The notes below the pieces were generated by a model. The model ran no database searches, had not been told where the DNA came from, and saw only the letters and a list, made by a program, of their open reading frames with translations. Positions 36,418-50,438 of a stretch of 64,000 nt of DNA are shown here, piece after piece. Position 1 is the stretch's first letter. Each line of letters begins with the position of its first letter. The translations under genes were made by a program, and so were the position numbers. Source of the DNA: Odiellus spinosus (lineage: Eukaryota; Arthropoda; Arachnida; Opiliones; Phalangiidae). The stretch covers positions 19,383,024 through 19,447,023 of the forward strand of contig OY987231.1 in the NCBI GenBank assembly GCA_963920705.1, given 5' to 3'.

Positions 36418-37354
36418 TGCTTGATATATTTTTACCAGTTTTACCCTCTGGCCCAAAAAGATTTTTTCGGATAATAGATCGGTATTTCTCATTTTTGGGA
36501 GCTAATAAAATTGGGTCCAAAATTGATTTCAGTCGTCCGTTACGGGATATTCTAAAAATACTTTATTTTTTTATTTCTAGAAAATTGGCAACGAAGCCAC
36601 GTAAGCACGTACGTTTCCGTTCTAACTCATATAGCGCCCAATATAGACCAAAAGATGGTTATTCTAAAATTATCTTTTCTTATTTCATCTTTTTGACTTT
36701 AATGATTCTCGATCACGATACGGGGCGGTAAAATTCGTCTAAACAAGAGGTCGCTTCGCTACAACGCCAGATAATTAACTCCACCCTGAAGACGTTCGTT
36801 ATAGGGGCGTCACCGCCTTTAAAAAAAGAGTTAACGCGTGTTTCCTACGACCCTTTTACGGAAAAATTATAGTTATCGTGGACGGAAACTCGATAAAGGC
36901 GCCATAATTTCGCATCAAAGTAATAATTTAAAAGTATATCTAAAATTGTTATAAGATAACCAAATTTTTAAAACGTGATTTGAAAACAACAACATATACT
37001 ACGTAACCTTGGATAATATGTTTTTAAGCCTTAGAGTAGACACGAAATCTGATTTAATTCGGGACCTTAAGCTTTAGAAATTAAAAACAATCGCATGACG
37101 TCTGTATTACTTTTCATTTCAATATGCTCCCATAGAATAACGAAAGAAATTGGCTTTCTCAATGAGATAAATCTAATTTTGTCAAAAATGGTCCAAATCG
37201 ACCAAAGATACCTAATGATATAACCTGAATAAAACAAAACTGGTTAATTTAGTGTAATTAGGTGATTTCATTTGTTTTATTCGGTTGAATTCTGTTGAAA
37301 CTATTCAATTTGGACCATTTTTGACGAAATTAAAAGATTGGGGAAGCTTATAAT

Positions 37355-37500
37355 TATATTAAAATAATTTACTGCATGGTTAAATGAAACAGTTTATTAA
37401 ATAAACGTTTTAAGGGACGTACTAGTCCCTTTTCAATCCTTCCGGATTTAATAAACTGTTTGATTTAACAATGCAGTAGCAGTCTCGTAAATTATTTTAA
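37355..37500. repeat. Fold-back repeat
   Basis: ATTAAAATAATTTACTGCAT and AAACAGTTTATTAAAT on the left are inverted on the right (ATTTAATAAACTGTTT, then AATGCAGTA and AAATTATTTTAAT). The middle carries GGGACGTACTAGTCCC, another palindrome. Confidence 0.65.
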
Positions 37501-38629
37501 TATTATTGTAAAATTAATCACCATGGTCAAGAAATTTTATGTAAAAGAATTTTTTAAGCCAATCATTAATAAATTTTGTAATTATCAAGAGCCTCGAGAA
37601 ATGTCTTAAATGGCCATGAAATTAAGTTTAAAAACCTTCTAAATGAAGAATTAAAGTCGTCATTGATTGGTTTAACAAAAACATTCACTTTCGCAAAATA
37701 AAAATTCTAACTCTACCCTTTTACATTTGCTTTTTTGGTTAAAACTTTAACGTACAGACAAAGTAAACAACCAAATACAACCAATTCCTTAGCTATAGTA
37801 TCCTCCGCTAAACCATTCTGACGCAAATCCTTAAAGTTTAATTTGAAATCCATAACGCGGAAATTGATCTTATAGAGGATATAAGAGTTATTTCCATGCA
37901 AAACGCGTTTTGTTTTCAATGGGTCAGTGTATATACCACTGGATATAATATTAAACCTTGGCTTTCGGCCATGATCTGACATAGAGTCGCGTTGAGGGCA
38001 GCTGTTTTGAGAGGAGATAAAAATTAAGCCACGTTAGCCACAAAAAATAAATGTGAAGAAAAGGTCACGCGTCACTTAGTCCAATCTGGTTCCACGCCCT
38101 TCCTTCGCGTTATACAATGCATTGATGTATTATTATAAGTATAAATACAAGTACCGCCAATATATAGCCAAATTTATTAAAACACCGTTATAAGGTCGGA
38201 TTATAAAACAGCTTTCCGGAATGAAAAATATATATATTAAATAATAGAATTTTTTTTTTCAAGTTGTTTGCGAACTGGGCAGGGCTACCACGTATTGTTT
38301 AATTTTCATATATTATATATATATAATATTTTTTATATGCTAGCTTATTTTATATGGTATTATAAATATAGAGGGTATTACGGATTGGTGATCCGCAGTG
38401 TATTACTAAACTGACGTTATATAACAACAGATATTGTATTTTTACAATTCAAATATATGTCTAGTTTGTTTATGATCTGGTTTAAGGAAATATTTTATTT
38501 TTAAAAATTTACCGTTTATACTCAAGAAATGAGCAAGTATTTGGTTAAAAAAATTATCTGACCATTACGAGGAATTAAAATTGAATTTATTGCATTTGCA
38601 ACTACTTTCGAAAAGTTCGATAAAATTAG

Positions 38630-39060
38630 ATCAAATTGCGAACCAACAAATCAAATTAGTCTGACCATTGCGTATTAACCAATCAAATTAGTCTGACCAT
38701 CACTAATCAAACAATAAAATTGGCGTGACTATTAATTACTAATTAACCAATTAAATTGGACTGACCACTGCGAATCAACCAATAAAACTGGCGTGACTAT
38801 TAATTACTAATTAACCAATTAAATTGGACTGACCACTGCGAATCAACCAATCAAATTGGACTGACTATTACAAGTCAAACAATAAAATTGGCGTGACTAT
38901 TATTTACTAATCAACCAATAAAGTTGGCGTAACTATTAATGACTAATCAGCAATCAAATTATACTGACCACTGCGGATCAACCAATCAAATTAGATTGAG
39001 TATTACGAGTCAAACAATAAAATAATAAAATAAATAATATTCGATTGAAAATTACTCAAT
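38630..39060. repeat. Degenerate tandem region
   Basis: Alternating copies of AACCAATCAAATTAGTCTGA-like and AATAAAATTGGCGTGACTAT-like segments, roughly 35 and 70 bp periods, with CAAT-box-like cores. Too diverged for a firm unit count. Confidence 0.6.
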
Positions 39061-39396
39061 GAAATTAAATTGATCAATAGTAATTAAATAATCAATCAAA
39101 TGAATCAGGGTTCCTCATTAAGAAAGCCGATTTTTTTTCGTTAATTTATGGGAGCATATTGAAATTAAAAGTAAAAACTACGTCACATGTATATTTAAAA
39201 ACCAACCTTACGAATTTATTCAATTTCTGAAAATTAAATTCTCGAGTTTGGTGCGAGATTACAGTGACAAGACCCGAATCGAGTCAAGTTGAAAAGCTCC
39301 ATTTTTAATCAACGTTTTCAAGAGAATTACGCTTTTATCAGATTCAAGTAGATATCTTTTTTTCTGTCAATTAAAGCCTGTTAACGTGGGTTAAGT

Positions 39397-39677
39397 CAAG
39401 AAGGATCAGATAAGGAGAGGAAAAGTGGGGCTGCGTTGAGTTAGAGAGAGAAGAGCCAACCTCCCACTCGGGTGGAAAGGGGGGATGGAAAATTCTCGAG
39501 GTAAACTGTTGTCACGTGGTCGCTAGCTAGCGCGTCTCATAAAGGATTCGTTTTACCCACGTGACAACAATTTACCACGAAGCATCTCTACCCCCGTTCT
39601 CCCAGAGTGGGAGTTTAGGCCGACGCAGTAGGAGCCGCGCCGTTCCCACTTTTCCTCTCCTTATCTGATCCTTCTTG
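39397..39677 (+). mobile_element. Family C non-autonomous DNA element, copy 1
   Basis: 281 bp. Terminal inverted repeats CAAGAAGGATCAGATAAGG...; 7-bp duplication GTTAAGT on both sides. The interior has further inverted segments, including GTCACGTGGTCGCTAGCTAG and ACCCACGTGACAAC. Confidence 0.9.
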
Positions 39678-40842
39678 GTTAAGTGAAAAGCTTGGTTTTA
39701 GCTTCAACTTTGTTTTGACGCAAAAGCTCGACTCTTGGCCTAAAAATCTTGATTAAAAACGCTTCTCAAGGGCTTTCAAGCGTTAAAAAACGTACAAAAA
39801 TCTCTCAAATATTCCAATACATCAATCATGATGACAATACCAAAAAAAAAAATTGTTCCCATAACATCAAAATGAAAAATATAAAAATTAAGGTACGAAA
39901 AAGAAATCATTTTTCGAATATGTAAATAGCATTATTACAGGTCCTTTCCCCGTGTTGTTTTAATGGTAAACGTTAAGATATATTTTCACGGTTGGAAAAT
40001 TTCAGCCTGTAAATATGTCCTAGAAAGAATTCTCACTCGCAATATTTTCCAAATAAAAAAAAAAAAAACGGGGCCATTTTTACGCAAAAACGTCTATGAG
40101 AATAAATATCTCTAAAAATACGTTAAAGAAAAGAATAGGTAATCCTAAATTAAGGTCAGTAAATCACGGGTAGTGATCTACTTGGGCGTCGGTTAGCTAA
40201 ACTTTGACCTTTCCACTACTATTCATTCTCTATTCGAGCTATCGTGCCTGACTAATTTTAAACCTCTGACGTAAAAGTTGAAAAACGGATACGTTAAAGG
40301 AAAGGGTTTATATCGACCCTTTCACGGTTCTATGAAACTCCTAAGAAAATGACTTTTTTTTTTTAATTACGAGTTACAGTCATTTAGAAATACCTTGAAC
40401 TCGCGATGGCGTGTCGGAAGGTCCTTCGTAAATATGATAGCTAGATTTTTACGTCCGGTTTTTAATTTATTTTCAAACTGCGTGGGGTTTTTGCATATAA
40501 TTAAATCAGAAAAATACTAATTAGTCATTTATGATATTTTGATTTTTGAAGATATAATAATACAAACACGATTTATATATAGATAAAAACAATTAAACTG
40601 TATGTACTAGAGTTCAATAACAGTTAACAAAGGACTAGTTATTAATTATAAAATAATTAAAATTCTTAGCAACAATGTTTAAAAAAAATTGCAACTCTTG
40701 GAGCAAAAAATGGAAAAGCTTATGACATTAAAAGAATAGGCCGGCGATTGATGCCTAAGACCTTGGTGGTCAAACACCAGCCTATTATTTTAAAGTTAGG
40801 ACGTTACAAGCTAAATAAGTTTTAGCAAACTTATTTAAACAC

Positions 40843-41180
40843 CAGAAGCCGATGAAACCATCCTTTGAAGTCTACTACTCCAATGTTCCATATAGCGCTC
40901 CTCTCTGTATGGGTAAAATTCCCAATTTTACGAGTTAGAAGGGGTCCTACTTCATCCCCCCCTGTCTACGGAAAATTGGAAATTCTCTCTCTCCACAAAC
41001 GACGACGTTTTTTGGACGAACTCCAAGGCTGCTAGAGATATTCGCTCGACGAGCTCCCGCTCCGAAAACATCTACCGTTAGGAGGCGTACGAATCGCGCC
41101 TTTTGAGAATAACCCATACAGAGAGGGGTAGACAAGACCCGGGAGTAATAGACTTCTAAGGAGGGTTTCATCGGCTTCTG
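40843..41180 (-). mobile_element. Family A element, copy 5
   Basis: 338 bp; duplication TAAACAC. Confidence 0.93.
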
Positions 41181-42317
41181 TAAACACCAAAAACGTGTCT
41201 ACAAATTGCGAAAAAATTCTCGAATACGTTTTTTAGCTCCAAGCAGATACAATTTTAAAAATTTTATTTTTAAATATATGCAGGGTCATATACGAAAATA
41301 TATATTAAATATATATTGTGACTTAGATTAATTTCACGTTTGATTTCACATAAGTCTATCACACGCTTCTCCACAACATTTTAAAGACTTTCGAATTAAT
41401 GATTACTTTAGTGGTTTTATATTTAAATTCCAATACTTGGCATCCAATAAAACTTTACACAATTTTTACAAAATAAAGTTTATAATAGGATATTTAAGGA
41501 GAGCGAAAGTTCTCGAATACGAAACGAGTTTTCTCGTGCGAACTCGAACCTTTAAATTATTCGTTATATTTTTAATAAATCTCTTTACGGTAGAAGCGTG
41601 CATACACGAAAGTGATAATCTATCAAATTATCTAATCGTTTCTCAACACCATTTTTCGCGTATTTGGTTATTTTAGTCATTAACAAGTAAAGTTTTCCCG
41701 CTAATGGCTTCGCCAATCGCGGGCGAGCTACACTTCATTTCATCTTAATATGCCCTCGAAACGTATAAGATAAGATTGAGTAGGAAGGTAATTCAACAAC
41801 CCAGCCAGCCAATCAAGTTTTAAAATAATAAACTTTCTAAAATAACTCGCTTCATAAATCCTTAAAAATATCATAAATTACATACGTCTAGAGCTTTCGA
41901 GATTAAAAAGGTTGGCACGCGTTTATAACATTTGATACGCATCATATCATACGCTTTAAATATGTAGCAAATGTATAATAGATAAATTTAAAGATAAAAT
42001 CTAAGTTTTAAACTTTTAAAATTAAATTTGGCAAAAATTAAGGTGTGTTTACGGTGTCGATGTACATCATGTACAAGAGAGTAATGCTAGCATTAACTGT
42101 ACTAAAATGGTTACGCAACTGACTACGCATTTAGCATTGGCAAAGGCTGTAATCAGATATGACATTAATTAAATCTAATCTAAAATCCATGGACAATATA
42201 TTCTATCTTTACGAGGATTCTCACATCATTATCTTCAATTTATCAAAATATGTCATGTGCAAAATTATACTGCAATAGTTTTTTCCGGGTTTATTAATAT
42301 CATAGATCTATTATTAT

Positions 42318-42654
42318 CAGAAGCCAATGAAACAGTCCTTTGAAGTCTATTACTCCCTTGTCTTGTCTACCCCTCTCTGTATGGGTTAGTTTCAAAAAGC
42401 GCGATTCGTACGCCTCCTAACGGTAGATGTTTTCGGAGCGGGAGCTCGTCGAGCGAATATCTCTAGCAACCTTGGAGTTCGTCCAAAAAACGTCGTCGTT
42501 TGTGGAGAGAGAGAATTTCCAATTTTCCGTAGACAGGGGGGATGAAGTAGGACCCCTTCTAACTCGTAAATTTGGGAATTTTACCCATACAGAGAGGAGC
42601 GCTATATGGAACATTGGAGTAGTAGACTTCAAAGGAGGGTTTCATCGGCTTCTG
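42318..42654 (+). mobile_element. Family A element, copy 6
   Basis: 337 bp; duplication TTATTAT. The left end is slightly diverged (CAGAAGCCAATGAAACAG) and the interior mixes marks of both subfamilies. Confidence 0.92.
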
Positions 42655-43442
42655 TTATTATGTATAGAAAAAGTTATTAAATTAACAATAAAAAAATCTT
42701 CCCCAAAAAAAAAAATATAAATTAATTTTTTGAGGTTTCAAAAAAAACTTAATTAAAAATTAACTAAAATCGAATTATTATAGATTACTGTGTTTACTAT
42801 TGGCCGCATTCTAATACATATTTTGGCTTTTATTATAATTTTAAAACACCATATAGGTCTTCATGTTTTTCAGCATATTAAGCCAGTTGCATCAACATAT
42901 TTACGAACAACAAAAAAATAATATACCAAGGTTTTTCAATACGCCATTAATTTGGAAGATGGATTTTTGGTCCGTATAACAATATTGGCTCTAGTTAATC
43001 CATTATCATAAGCACAACTAAACGGATACGAGCAGAAAATATAATTTGACCGTACAGGGCTTCGCTTTTTAACATACAGAGGCGTGAGCGCTGACGTGGA
43101 ACGCACCCAGTAAAATATTGGTATTCTATTCTACTCGGAGAATTAGAAGGGATTACAACAAACACAAAGCTAAGCTTCCATCCTATTTCTAATATAATTA
43201 TTAATAGATAAACGTTACTAGGAACTGAAAACTCAAAATGGAATATACAACACGGTACGGTAGGGCGAGCGCGTATAGCGAACAACACCCAAATCAATCC
43301 ACGAAGTAACAATTAGAACTGATGATGAAGAAACGCGTACATTCGGGCTTCAGAGCCTTCAGCTTGTAACTATTGTGATGGAAATTAAAGGGGGAATGAA
43401 GATCACGTTATCGAGGATTAAGAGACTATAAATATCTATACA

Positions 43443-43778
43443 CAGAAGCCGATGAAACCCTCCTTTGAAGTCTATTACTCCCGGGTCTTGTCTACCCCTC
43501 TCTGTATGGGTTATTCTCAAAAGGCGCGATTCGTACGCCTCCTAACGGTAGATATTTTCGGAGCGGGAGTTCGTCGAGCGAATATCTCTAGCAGCCTTGG
43601 AGTTCGTCCAAAAAACGTCGTCGTTTGTGGAGAGAGAGAATTTCCAATTTTCCGTAGACAGGGGGATGAAGTAGGACCCCTTCTAACTCGTAAAATTGGG
43701 AATTTTACCCATACAGAGAGGAGCGCTAGATGGAACATTCGAGTAGTAGACTTCAAAGGAGGGTTTCATCGGCTTCTG
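43443..43778 (+). mobile_element. Family A element, copy 7
   Basis: 336 bp; duplication CTATACA. It lies just after TTAAAGGGGGAATGAAG at 43384-43400, which resembles the left end of a TTAA-type element. Confidence 0.93.
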
Positions 43779-45025
43779 CTATACATAACAACATTTAAAT
43801 TAATTTTCTAGTTTGTTTGTTGTTAATCAATAAAGGGATAATATTCGTTTACGAGTATTTTCGGAATCAACGTGTTTTCAAAATTATTCGACGCGTTTAT
43901 GGTGTTTAAATTTTATTTTTAAAGTTTGGTTAAGTGTGAATGTAAGTGAAGTATAAAATCGAACCAATCAGATGATCAAAACGGCTATCCGCCTTTAATT
44001 GTACTAATTTCCCAGTATATTCTGACGTCGTCATTCTCGCCATTTGGAGACGACGATTTAAAGAATCTCAATCGCGATATTGAAAATTTAAATAAAATGT
44101 ATGCTGAAATTCAAAAACTAATCCAACTAAAATGTCGCCTAAAAATTGCCCTAAAATTTGGGGAAACAATTTTTGTACACACTGCGCAAATTGTGAAAAT
44201 AAATTAAAAAGCTATTTCTATTTTAATATCGGAGCTTCCATTGAAGGTTGCGATTAGGCTTTTGAAACTTGTACGTGCTTTTATTATTGTTAACGTATCG
44301 CTAACTTTAATTGATAATATATTAAAAATAACATGTTCATATCGTCTTCATTATCTCTTTGAAGTAATTTCCTCGGCTTTGTATGGTACAGCCAGGTTAT
44401 AACCAAAAATTCCTCATATTCAAAATTATTTTGCCTATGTTTATAGGGTAATGAAATCGTGAAGGTTTTGTTGTGCAGGAATTTTTTGATCATTCGCGAT
44501 TAAATTTGGTAATTTCAATATTTTTTTAAACACTATAATTATATAGTATATTGTATGCATGGGTAGATTATGTAGGTTTGACTAACTCGATACCACGTTA
44601 ATTAAAATCCTTGGTTCCGGTTAATAATAAAACAAAATTGAATAGCCGAAATAAATTTAATTGCGTAATTTTAATTGTAACTATATACTTCAGTTTTTTG
44701 ACGCACTAAATTTTTCAAGATGTCGGAAACCACAATCTTGTTATTGTAAAACCAAGTATTAAAAATATTTATATTTTGAACTTAAATTAGCTCCCAAAGT
44801 AACTCTGCGCGCTTTAGTTACCTTAAGGCTTAGACTACCATTTGTATCTAAATTCCATTTATATTTAGTTCATATTTGTAGATCGTGTTCTTAGGGGTAT
44901 AATTAAATATTTAATTGGTTCATATTTTCTGCTTGTCAATCTATAAACTTTTCTCGCGGCTTTGCCTGCAATTTAGGCTTTACAATGAACATAATTTTGA
45001 AGAAAATTTTGTTTGTCAGTAATAC

Positions 45026-45362
45026 CAGAAGCCGATGAAACCCTCCTTTGAAGTGTACTACTCTAATGTTCGATATAGCGCTCCTCTCTGTATGGGTAAA
45101 ATTCACAATTTTACGAGATCGGAGGGGTCCTACTTCATCCCCCCTGTCTACGGAAAATTGGAAATTCTCTCTCTCCACAAACGACGACGTTTTTTTGACG
45201 AACTCCAAGGCTGCTAGAAATATTCGCTCGAAGAGCTCTCGCTCCGAAAATATCTACCGTTAGGAGGCGTACCAATCGCGCTTTTTGAAACTAACCCATA
45301 CAGAGAGGGGTAGACAAGACCCGGTAGTAATAGACTTCAAAGGAGGGTTTCATCGGCTACTG
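45026..45362 (-). mobile_element. Family A element, copy 8 (subfamily A2)
   Basis: 337 bp; duplication GTAATAC. Carries A2 marks: ACGAGATCGGAGGGG, seven T before GACGAACTCC, and TTTTTGAAACTAACCC. Confidence 0.92.
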
Positions 45363-46176
45363 GTAATACCAATTGCAGGAGAAACCCTAAGTGAAAGTAT
45401 CAGCACCTTGGCCTTTAAGTCATAAAACTCGCGTGAAAAGAAAATATTTTATGAGGTTTCACATTCTGATTCAACTTTATCCACTTTATATATTTATTAC
45501 AAGATGTTTATAATCATTCCCTATGCTACTAAAATACGCGTAACGTATGATATAAGAATATATGGGTTTCAACAACTGGTTGCATGAAAGCAATTTAAAA
45601 ATATATACGTCTAAATTTAATAAGAACTGTGTAATTTAGAGGTTATATAAATTAAATTAAATCAAGCTAAAAATAAAATTCTTTAAGCATGCAGAATTAC
45701 AATGTAAATAAAACAATTTAAACCGTCTTAGAATTACCCTTGAAGGGAAATATTTCCATTTAAAGTTGTCCTAATTTAGTCCTACCGCGAGTAATTTTCA
45801 CTGAAGGCTTTATTCTTCAGCCAGACCAAATGAAAATTCAGTCAAGATGGCGAAAAAAGGATTGTTCTGTGAAAACTAACCTTACATATAAAACTATCAT
45901 TTCCTTAACGGTATTCTTAACGGTAGTTCAAAAGTTCATTTATAAAACGTTACGGCAAATTAGAAATACAAAAATCGTGGACTCGAGGGAGGTTTTTACG
46001 CCTGATGTACAGTGAACATTAACCTCTATAGTATTTCTAACACTTTCCTAACTCAGGATATAGAAATATCTACTGTTTTCGCTTCACGCCAAATTTATTT
46101 GTTAAAGAAACTAGGCTAAAGAAGAAATAGAAGAAAAAAACTTCTTGGACTTTTGCATTAAATTGCGTATGATTAT

Positions 46177-46863
46177 TTAAAGGGAGAAAGCAACCTAACA
46201 ACAAGTGATTCCTTATCGTTTAAATAGGCCTGATCAGAAGTAGATGAAACCCTCCTTTGAAGTCTAATACTCTAATGTTCGCTATAGCGCTCCTCTCTGT
46301 ATGGGTAAAATTCACAATTTTACGAGATCGGAGGGGTCCTACTTCATCCCCCCTGTCTACGGAAAATTGGAAATTCTCTCTCTCCACAAACGACGACGTT
46401 TTTTTGACGAACTCCAAGGCTGCTAGAGATATTCGCTCGACGAACTCCAGCTCCGAAAACATCTACCGTTAGGAGACGTACGAATCGCGCCTTTTGAGAA
46501 TAACCCATACAGAGAGGGGTAGACAAGGCCAGGGAGTAATAGACTTCAAAGGAGGGTTTCATCGGCTACTGGCGTGATCCAGCATTAAAAAAAATACAAA
46601 CAAATATTAAACTAGAAAAAAAATGTCCCATCAAAATAGGCTTAGCTGTATAACCATGTAAATATCCTGAACTAGCGACCAATGATATTGATCACGGAGA
46701 TCAGCATTCCTCATATATGAGCTATCGATCAATGTCATTGGTTGCTAGTCCGTATATGGGTTAGTTCAGGTGATCTCCATGAATCCAGCTAAGCCTATTT
46801 TGATGGTAAGTTTTAAATTTATTAATTTTTTTATTGTTGGATTAGGTTGCATACTCCCTTTAA
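46177..46863. mobile_element. TTAA-bordered element carrying a nested family A copy
   Basis: Left TTAAAGGGAGAAAGCAACC and right GGTTGCATACTCCCTTTAA enclose family A copy 9 (46235-46571). The inner arms around TGAATCCAGCTAAGCCTATT match those at 33063-33090. About 342 bp without the insert. Confidence 0.8.
46235..46571 (-). mobile_element. Family A element, copy 9 (A2, nested in a TTAA element)
   Basis: 337 bp; duplication GCCTGAT left, GCGTGAT right (one mismatch). Left end CAGAAGTAGATGAAACCC. It interrupts the TTAA-bordered element 46177-46863. Confidence 0.92.
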
Positions 46864-46942
46864 ATGATGGCATTTAGTTTAAAAACTTTTGAAATTGGTT
46901 TAAATATCGTATATAAAAATTTCACTGCAATCTCGCTGTCTC

Positions 46943-47283
46943 CAGAAGCCGATGAAACCCTCCTTTGAAGTCTATTACTCCCGGGTCTTGTCTACCCCTC
47001 TCTGTATGGGTTATTCTCAAAAGGCGCGATCCGTACGCCTCCTAACGGTAGATGTTTTCGGAGCGGGAGTTCGTCTAGTGAATATCTCTAGCAGCCTTGT
47101 AGTTCGTCAAAAAAACGTCGTCGTTTGTGGAGAGAGAGAGAGAATTTCCAATTTTCCGTAGACAGGGGGGATGAAGTAGGACCCCTTCTAACTCGTAAAA
47201 TTGGGAATTTTACCCATACAGAGAGGAGCGCTATTTGGAACATTGTAGTAGTAGACTTCAAAGGAGGGTTTCATCGGCTTCTG
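46943..47283 (+). mobile_element. Family A element, copy 10
   Basis: 341 bp; duplication CTGTCTC. An expanded GA run (GAGAGAGAGAGA) accounts for part of the extra length. Confidence 0.93.
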
Positions 47284-47816
47284 CTGTCTCCCTTTAAAAG
47301 AAAAAAACAAAATAAAGAACCTATCTATTCGTTGGAGTTGGGTGTTTTTAAGTTAGCATTGTTGTATAATTCTAATGATATAGCGTAGAGAAAAAAACAA
47401 CCTACAGGAGGCGTAAACCGAAGATTCAAGAGGATCTTTCCAAAATAACTAGGTGGATCTCGTGGCTGGCTATAGGGACGTCAACTAATGCCCACAAATG
47501 CTAAGAATTTATTTCGGAATATCCCGGGTAAAACCAAAATACAACAAGAAGTCCCTTATATGGTAATTTCTAATATACGCGCGGATCTGGTCCACGAATC
47601 TTGAAATAAATCAAATAGTAAGAATTATAGAGGATAATATTCGAATAAAGGAGCCTATGTGTAATATATTACTTCAAGAGGATATCTTAAGGATAAATTC
47701 AAAAAGATAACATAACGAGCTTTTAATTTTAATTTACATCATTTAAATATATTGAAAATATATATCGCCAGGGAAGATAATGTTTAAGTGGTATTCTATT
47801 GTAACATAAGCCGCGT

Positions 47817-48153
47817 CAGAAGCCGATGAAACCCTCCTTTGAAGTCTACTACTCCAATGTTCCATATAGCGCTCCTCTCTGTATGGGTAAAATTCCCAAT
47901 TTTACGAGTTAGAAGGGGTCCTACTTCATCCCCCCTGTCTACTGAAAATTGGAAATTCTCTCTCTCTACAAACGACGACGTTTTTTGGACGAACTCCAAG
48001 GCTGCTAGAGATATTCGCTCGACGAGCTCCCGCTCCGAAAACATCTACCGTTAGGAGGCGTACGGATCGCGCCTTTTGAGAATAACCCATACGTAGAGGG
48101 GTAGACAAGACCCGGGAGTAATAGACTTCAAAGGAGGGTTTCATCGGCTTCTG
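47817..48153 (-). mobile_element. Family A element, copy 11
   Basis: 337 bp; duplication GCCGCGT. It sits at the edge of another dispersed repeat (48154-48305). Confidence 0.93.
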
Positions 48154-48305
48154 GCCGCGTTCATACGAGGCCTTGGAATCGATTTAATTCGTTTAAAAAC
48201 GTTTCGCTAAAGTCGTGTGAACGGGAAAGTCTTTTCTCGAATCGATTTGATTCGATTTCTCGAAACTGCTTCGGGAACCAATTTCATACCGATTCGGTTT
48301 CAACA
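48154..48305. repeat. Dispersed repeat, copy 2
   Basis: CCTTGGAATCGATTTAATTC ... ACTGCTTCGGGAACCAATTT ... CCGATTCGGTT. The left edge coincides with the end of family A copy 11. Confidence 0.7.
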
Positions 48306-48585
48306 ACCGATAGATGAAGGTACAATAAATCGATTTATAAAGATAACGCGTGAACAAGTGACGCTTAAAACGATTCCTGGCGATTTGAATATCGGTTTGA
48401 TTTTACCGTTTCAAATCGATTTAGAAATGCTTGATTAAATATGAATCCTATCATATTAACATTAAAAAAGAAATCACTCTGATGAATGAAATTTGACGCA
48501 AAATAACTACTTAACCCTAAAAGATATAAAAGGCTGTAATTAAGGTTAAAATTAAAGTTCTCCTCAGTTTATTGATTTGGTTGAT

Positions 48586-48920
48586 CAGAAGCCGATGAAA
48601 CCCTCCTTTGAAGTCTACTACTCCAATGTTCCATATAGCGCTCCTCTCTGTATGGGTAAAATTCCCAATTTTACGAGTTAGAAGGGGTCCTACTTCATCC
48701 CCCTGTCTACGGAAAATTGGAAATTCTCTCTCTCCACAAACGACGACGTTTTTGGACGAACTCCAAGGCTGCTAGAGATATTCGCTCGACGAACTCCCGC
48801 TCCGAAAACATCTACCGTTAGGAGGCGTACGAATCGCGCCTTTTGAGAATAATCCATACAGAGAGGGGTAGACAAGACCCGGGAGTAATAGACTTCAAAG
48901 GAGGGTTTCATCGGCTTCTG
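48586..48920 (-). mobile_element. Family A element, copy 12
   Basis: 335 bp; duplication GGTTGAT. Only 432 bp separate it from copy 11, with the same orientation. Confidence 0.93.
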
Positions 48921-49922
48921 GGTTGATGTATTATCTTTAACCTCGTATGTTTGTGTCGTTTCGATATCCTCAGAAATTAATAATGTGAATATATTGAAAC
49001 CTTTCATGTTAAACTTTCCAGGAAAAAAAAACCAATGGTGATCTATATCTACCCACCAAGATTATCTATCTTATATCACTAAGACTTGAAATTTTGGGTC
49101 TTCAACCCCAAACGATGAGTTCAAGAATTACTAGCACTTGGTCTCATAAAGATCCTTATTTCCCAAAAAAAAATATCACGACAGACATTTACGACAGGCG
49201 AAATAAGTCACTATAAGTGGGATGTTTTAGAGGGCGTTTTATCCATGGGTATAATCTTGGCGTATAGTCTTTGGGCTTTGTGTATTTCGTCAATGCAATA
49301 TAAAAAAAATAAAACCAGTGTCATTCTCCGGCAAACTCCCACACCATTAGTCCCACTATGCCTGTATCGTCTTTGGTCAAGTTGAACGAAAGACGTCTCG
49401 AAAGTGAATTATTTAAAAGCAAATGAAAAGCATTGGAGGTCCTTCGCCCATTCCATACATAAGTCTAATTGAGCTTGAAAAAAAAAACTTTACGCTTACT
49501 TGCATTCGCAAAACACCTAGGAAATATTTTCGACAATTTCAATATACGATTTGGGGCTCCAAAATTCTTTGAGGACATTTTTTTTTTAGTATTTGACGAA
49601 AATTAACGGGCTGTTGAATACGATATTGAGAAATCCTCAAATGCATTTAACGTTTCTTTAAAAATTAAAATGACCCTCAATAATATCCTTTAATTCGTCG
49701 ACTGATTTTCTTTAAATATATATTAGTAATAACTGAAACGTCTGAGGCAAGAGCCATGAAAATGGGTGGGGTTGGTGAACCCACATTTCAATAAATGTTA
49801 ACTCCCAATTGCAATTTAGAAAATAAGTTTAAAAGTTTCGGTAAATTGACTAGTTGCGCAACTGGAAGTCAAGGATTTGGTATTTAGGTTCTGTTTTTGA
49901 AAAATTATGGTATTAATATTAT

Positions 49923-50259
49923 CAGAAGTAGATGAAACCCTCCTTTGAAGTCTATTACTCTAATGTTCGATATAGCGCTCCTCTCTGTATGGGTAAAATT
50001 CCCAATTTTACGAGATTGGAGGGGTCCTACTTCATACCCCCTGTCTACGGAAAATTGGAAATTCTCTCGCTCCACAAACGACGACGTTTTTTTGACGAAC
50101 TCCAAGGCTGCTAGAGATATTCGCTCGACGAACTCCCGCTCCGAAAATATCTACCGTTAGGAGGCGTACGAATCGCGCTTTTTGAAACTAACCCATACAG
50201 AGAGGGGTAGACAAGACCCGGGAGTAATAGACTTCAAAGGAGGGTTTCATCTACTTCTG
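49923..50259 (-). mobile_element. Family A element, copy 13 (subfamily A2)
   Basis: 337 bp; duplication ATATTAT. Both ends carry the A2 variant CAGAAGTAGATGAAACCC. Confidence 0.93.
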
Positions 50260-50438
50260 ATATTATTTAACAATGGATATATTTAAAGCGTAAATAATAT
50301 TTTTCCAACTAAATATTAAATAGGTTCAACCCAGAATATCTCGACATATTCCTAACAAATTTTCAAATCTTTAGCAAACCTTTCAAATCCCGAATCAAAT
50401 CTTTAAATCCTTAACAAATATTAAAATCGGAAAAGTTC

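Larger units (their letters stand above)
36418..40842. other. AT-rich DNA without a gene
   Basis: Contains a fold-back near 37355-37500, a degenerate tandem region at 38630-39060 and family C copy 1. An 89-residue minus-strand frame at 37713-37982 has no recognised features. Confidence 0.55.

Noticed and set aside
37713-37982. 89-residue minus-strand frame as a gene
   Set aside because: No recognisable domain, splice context or composition change; possible by chance.
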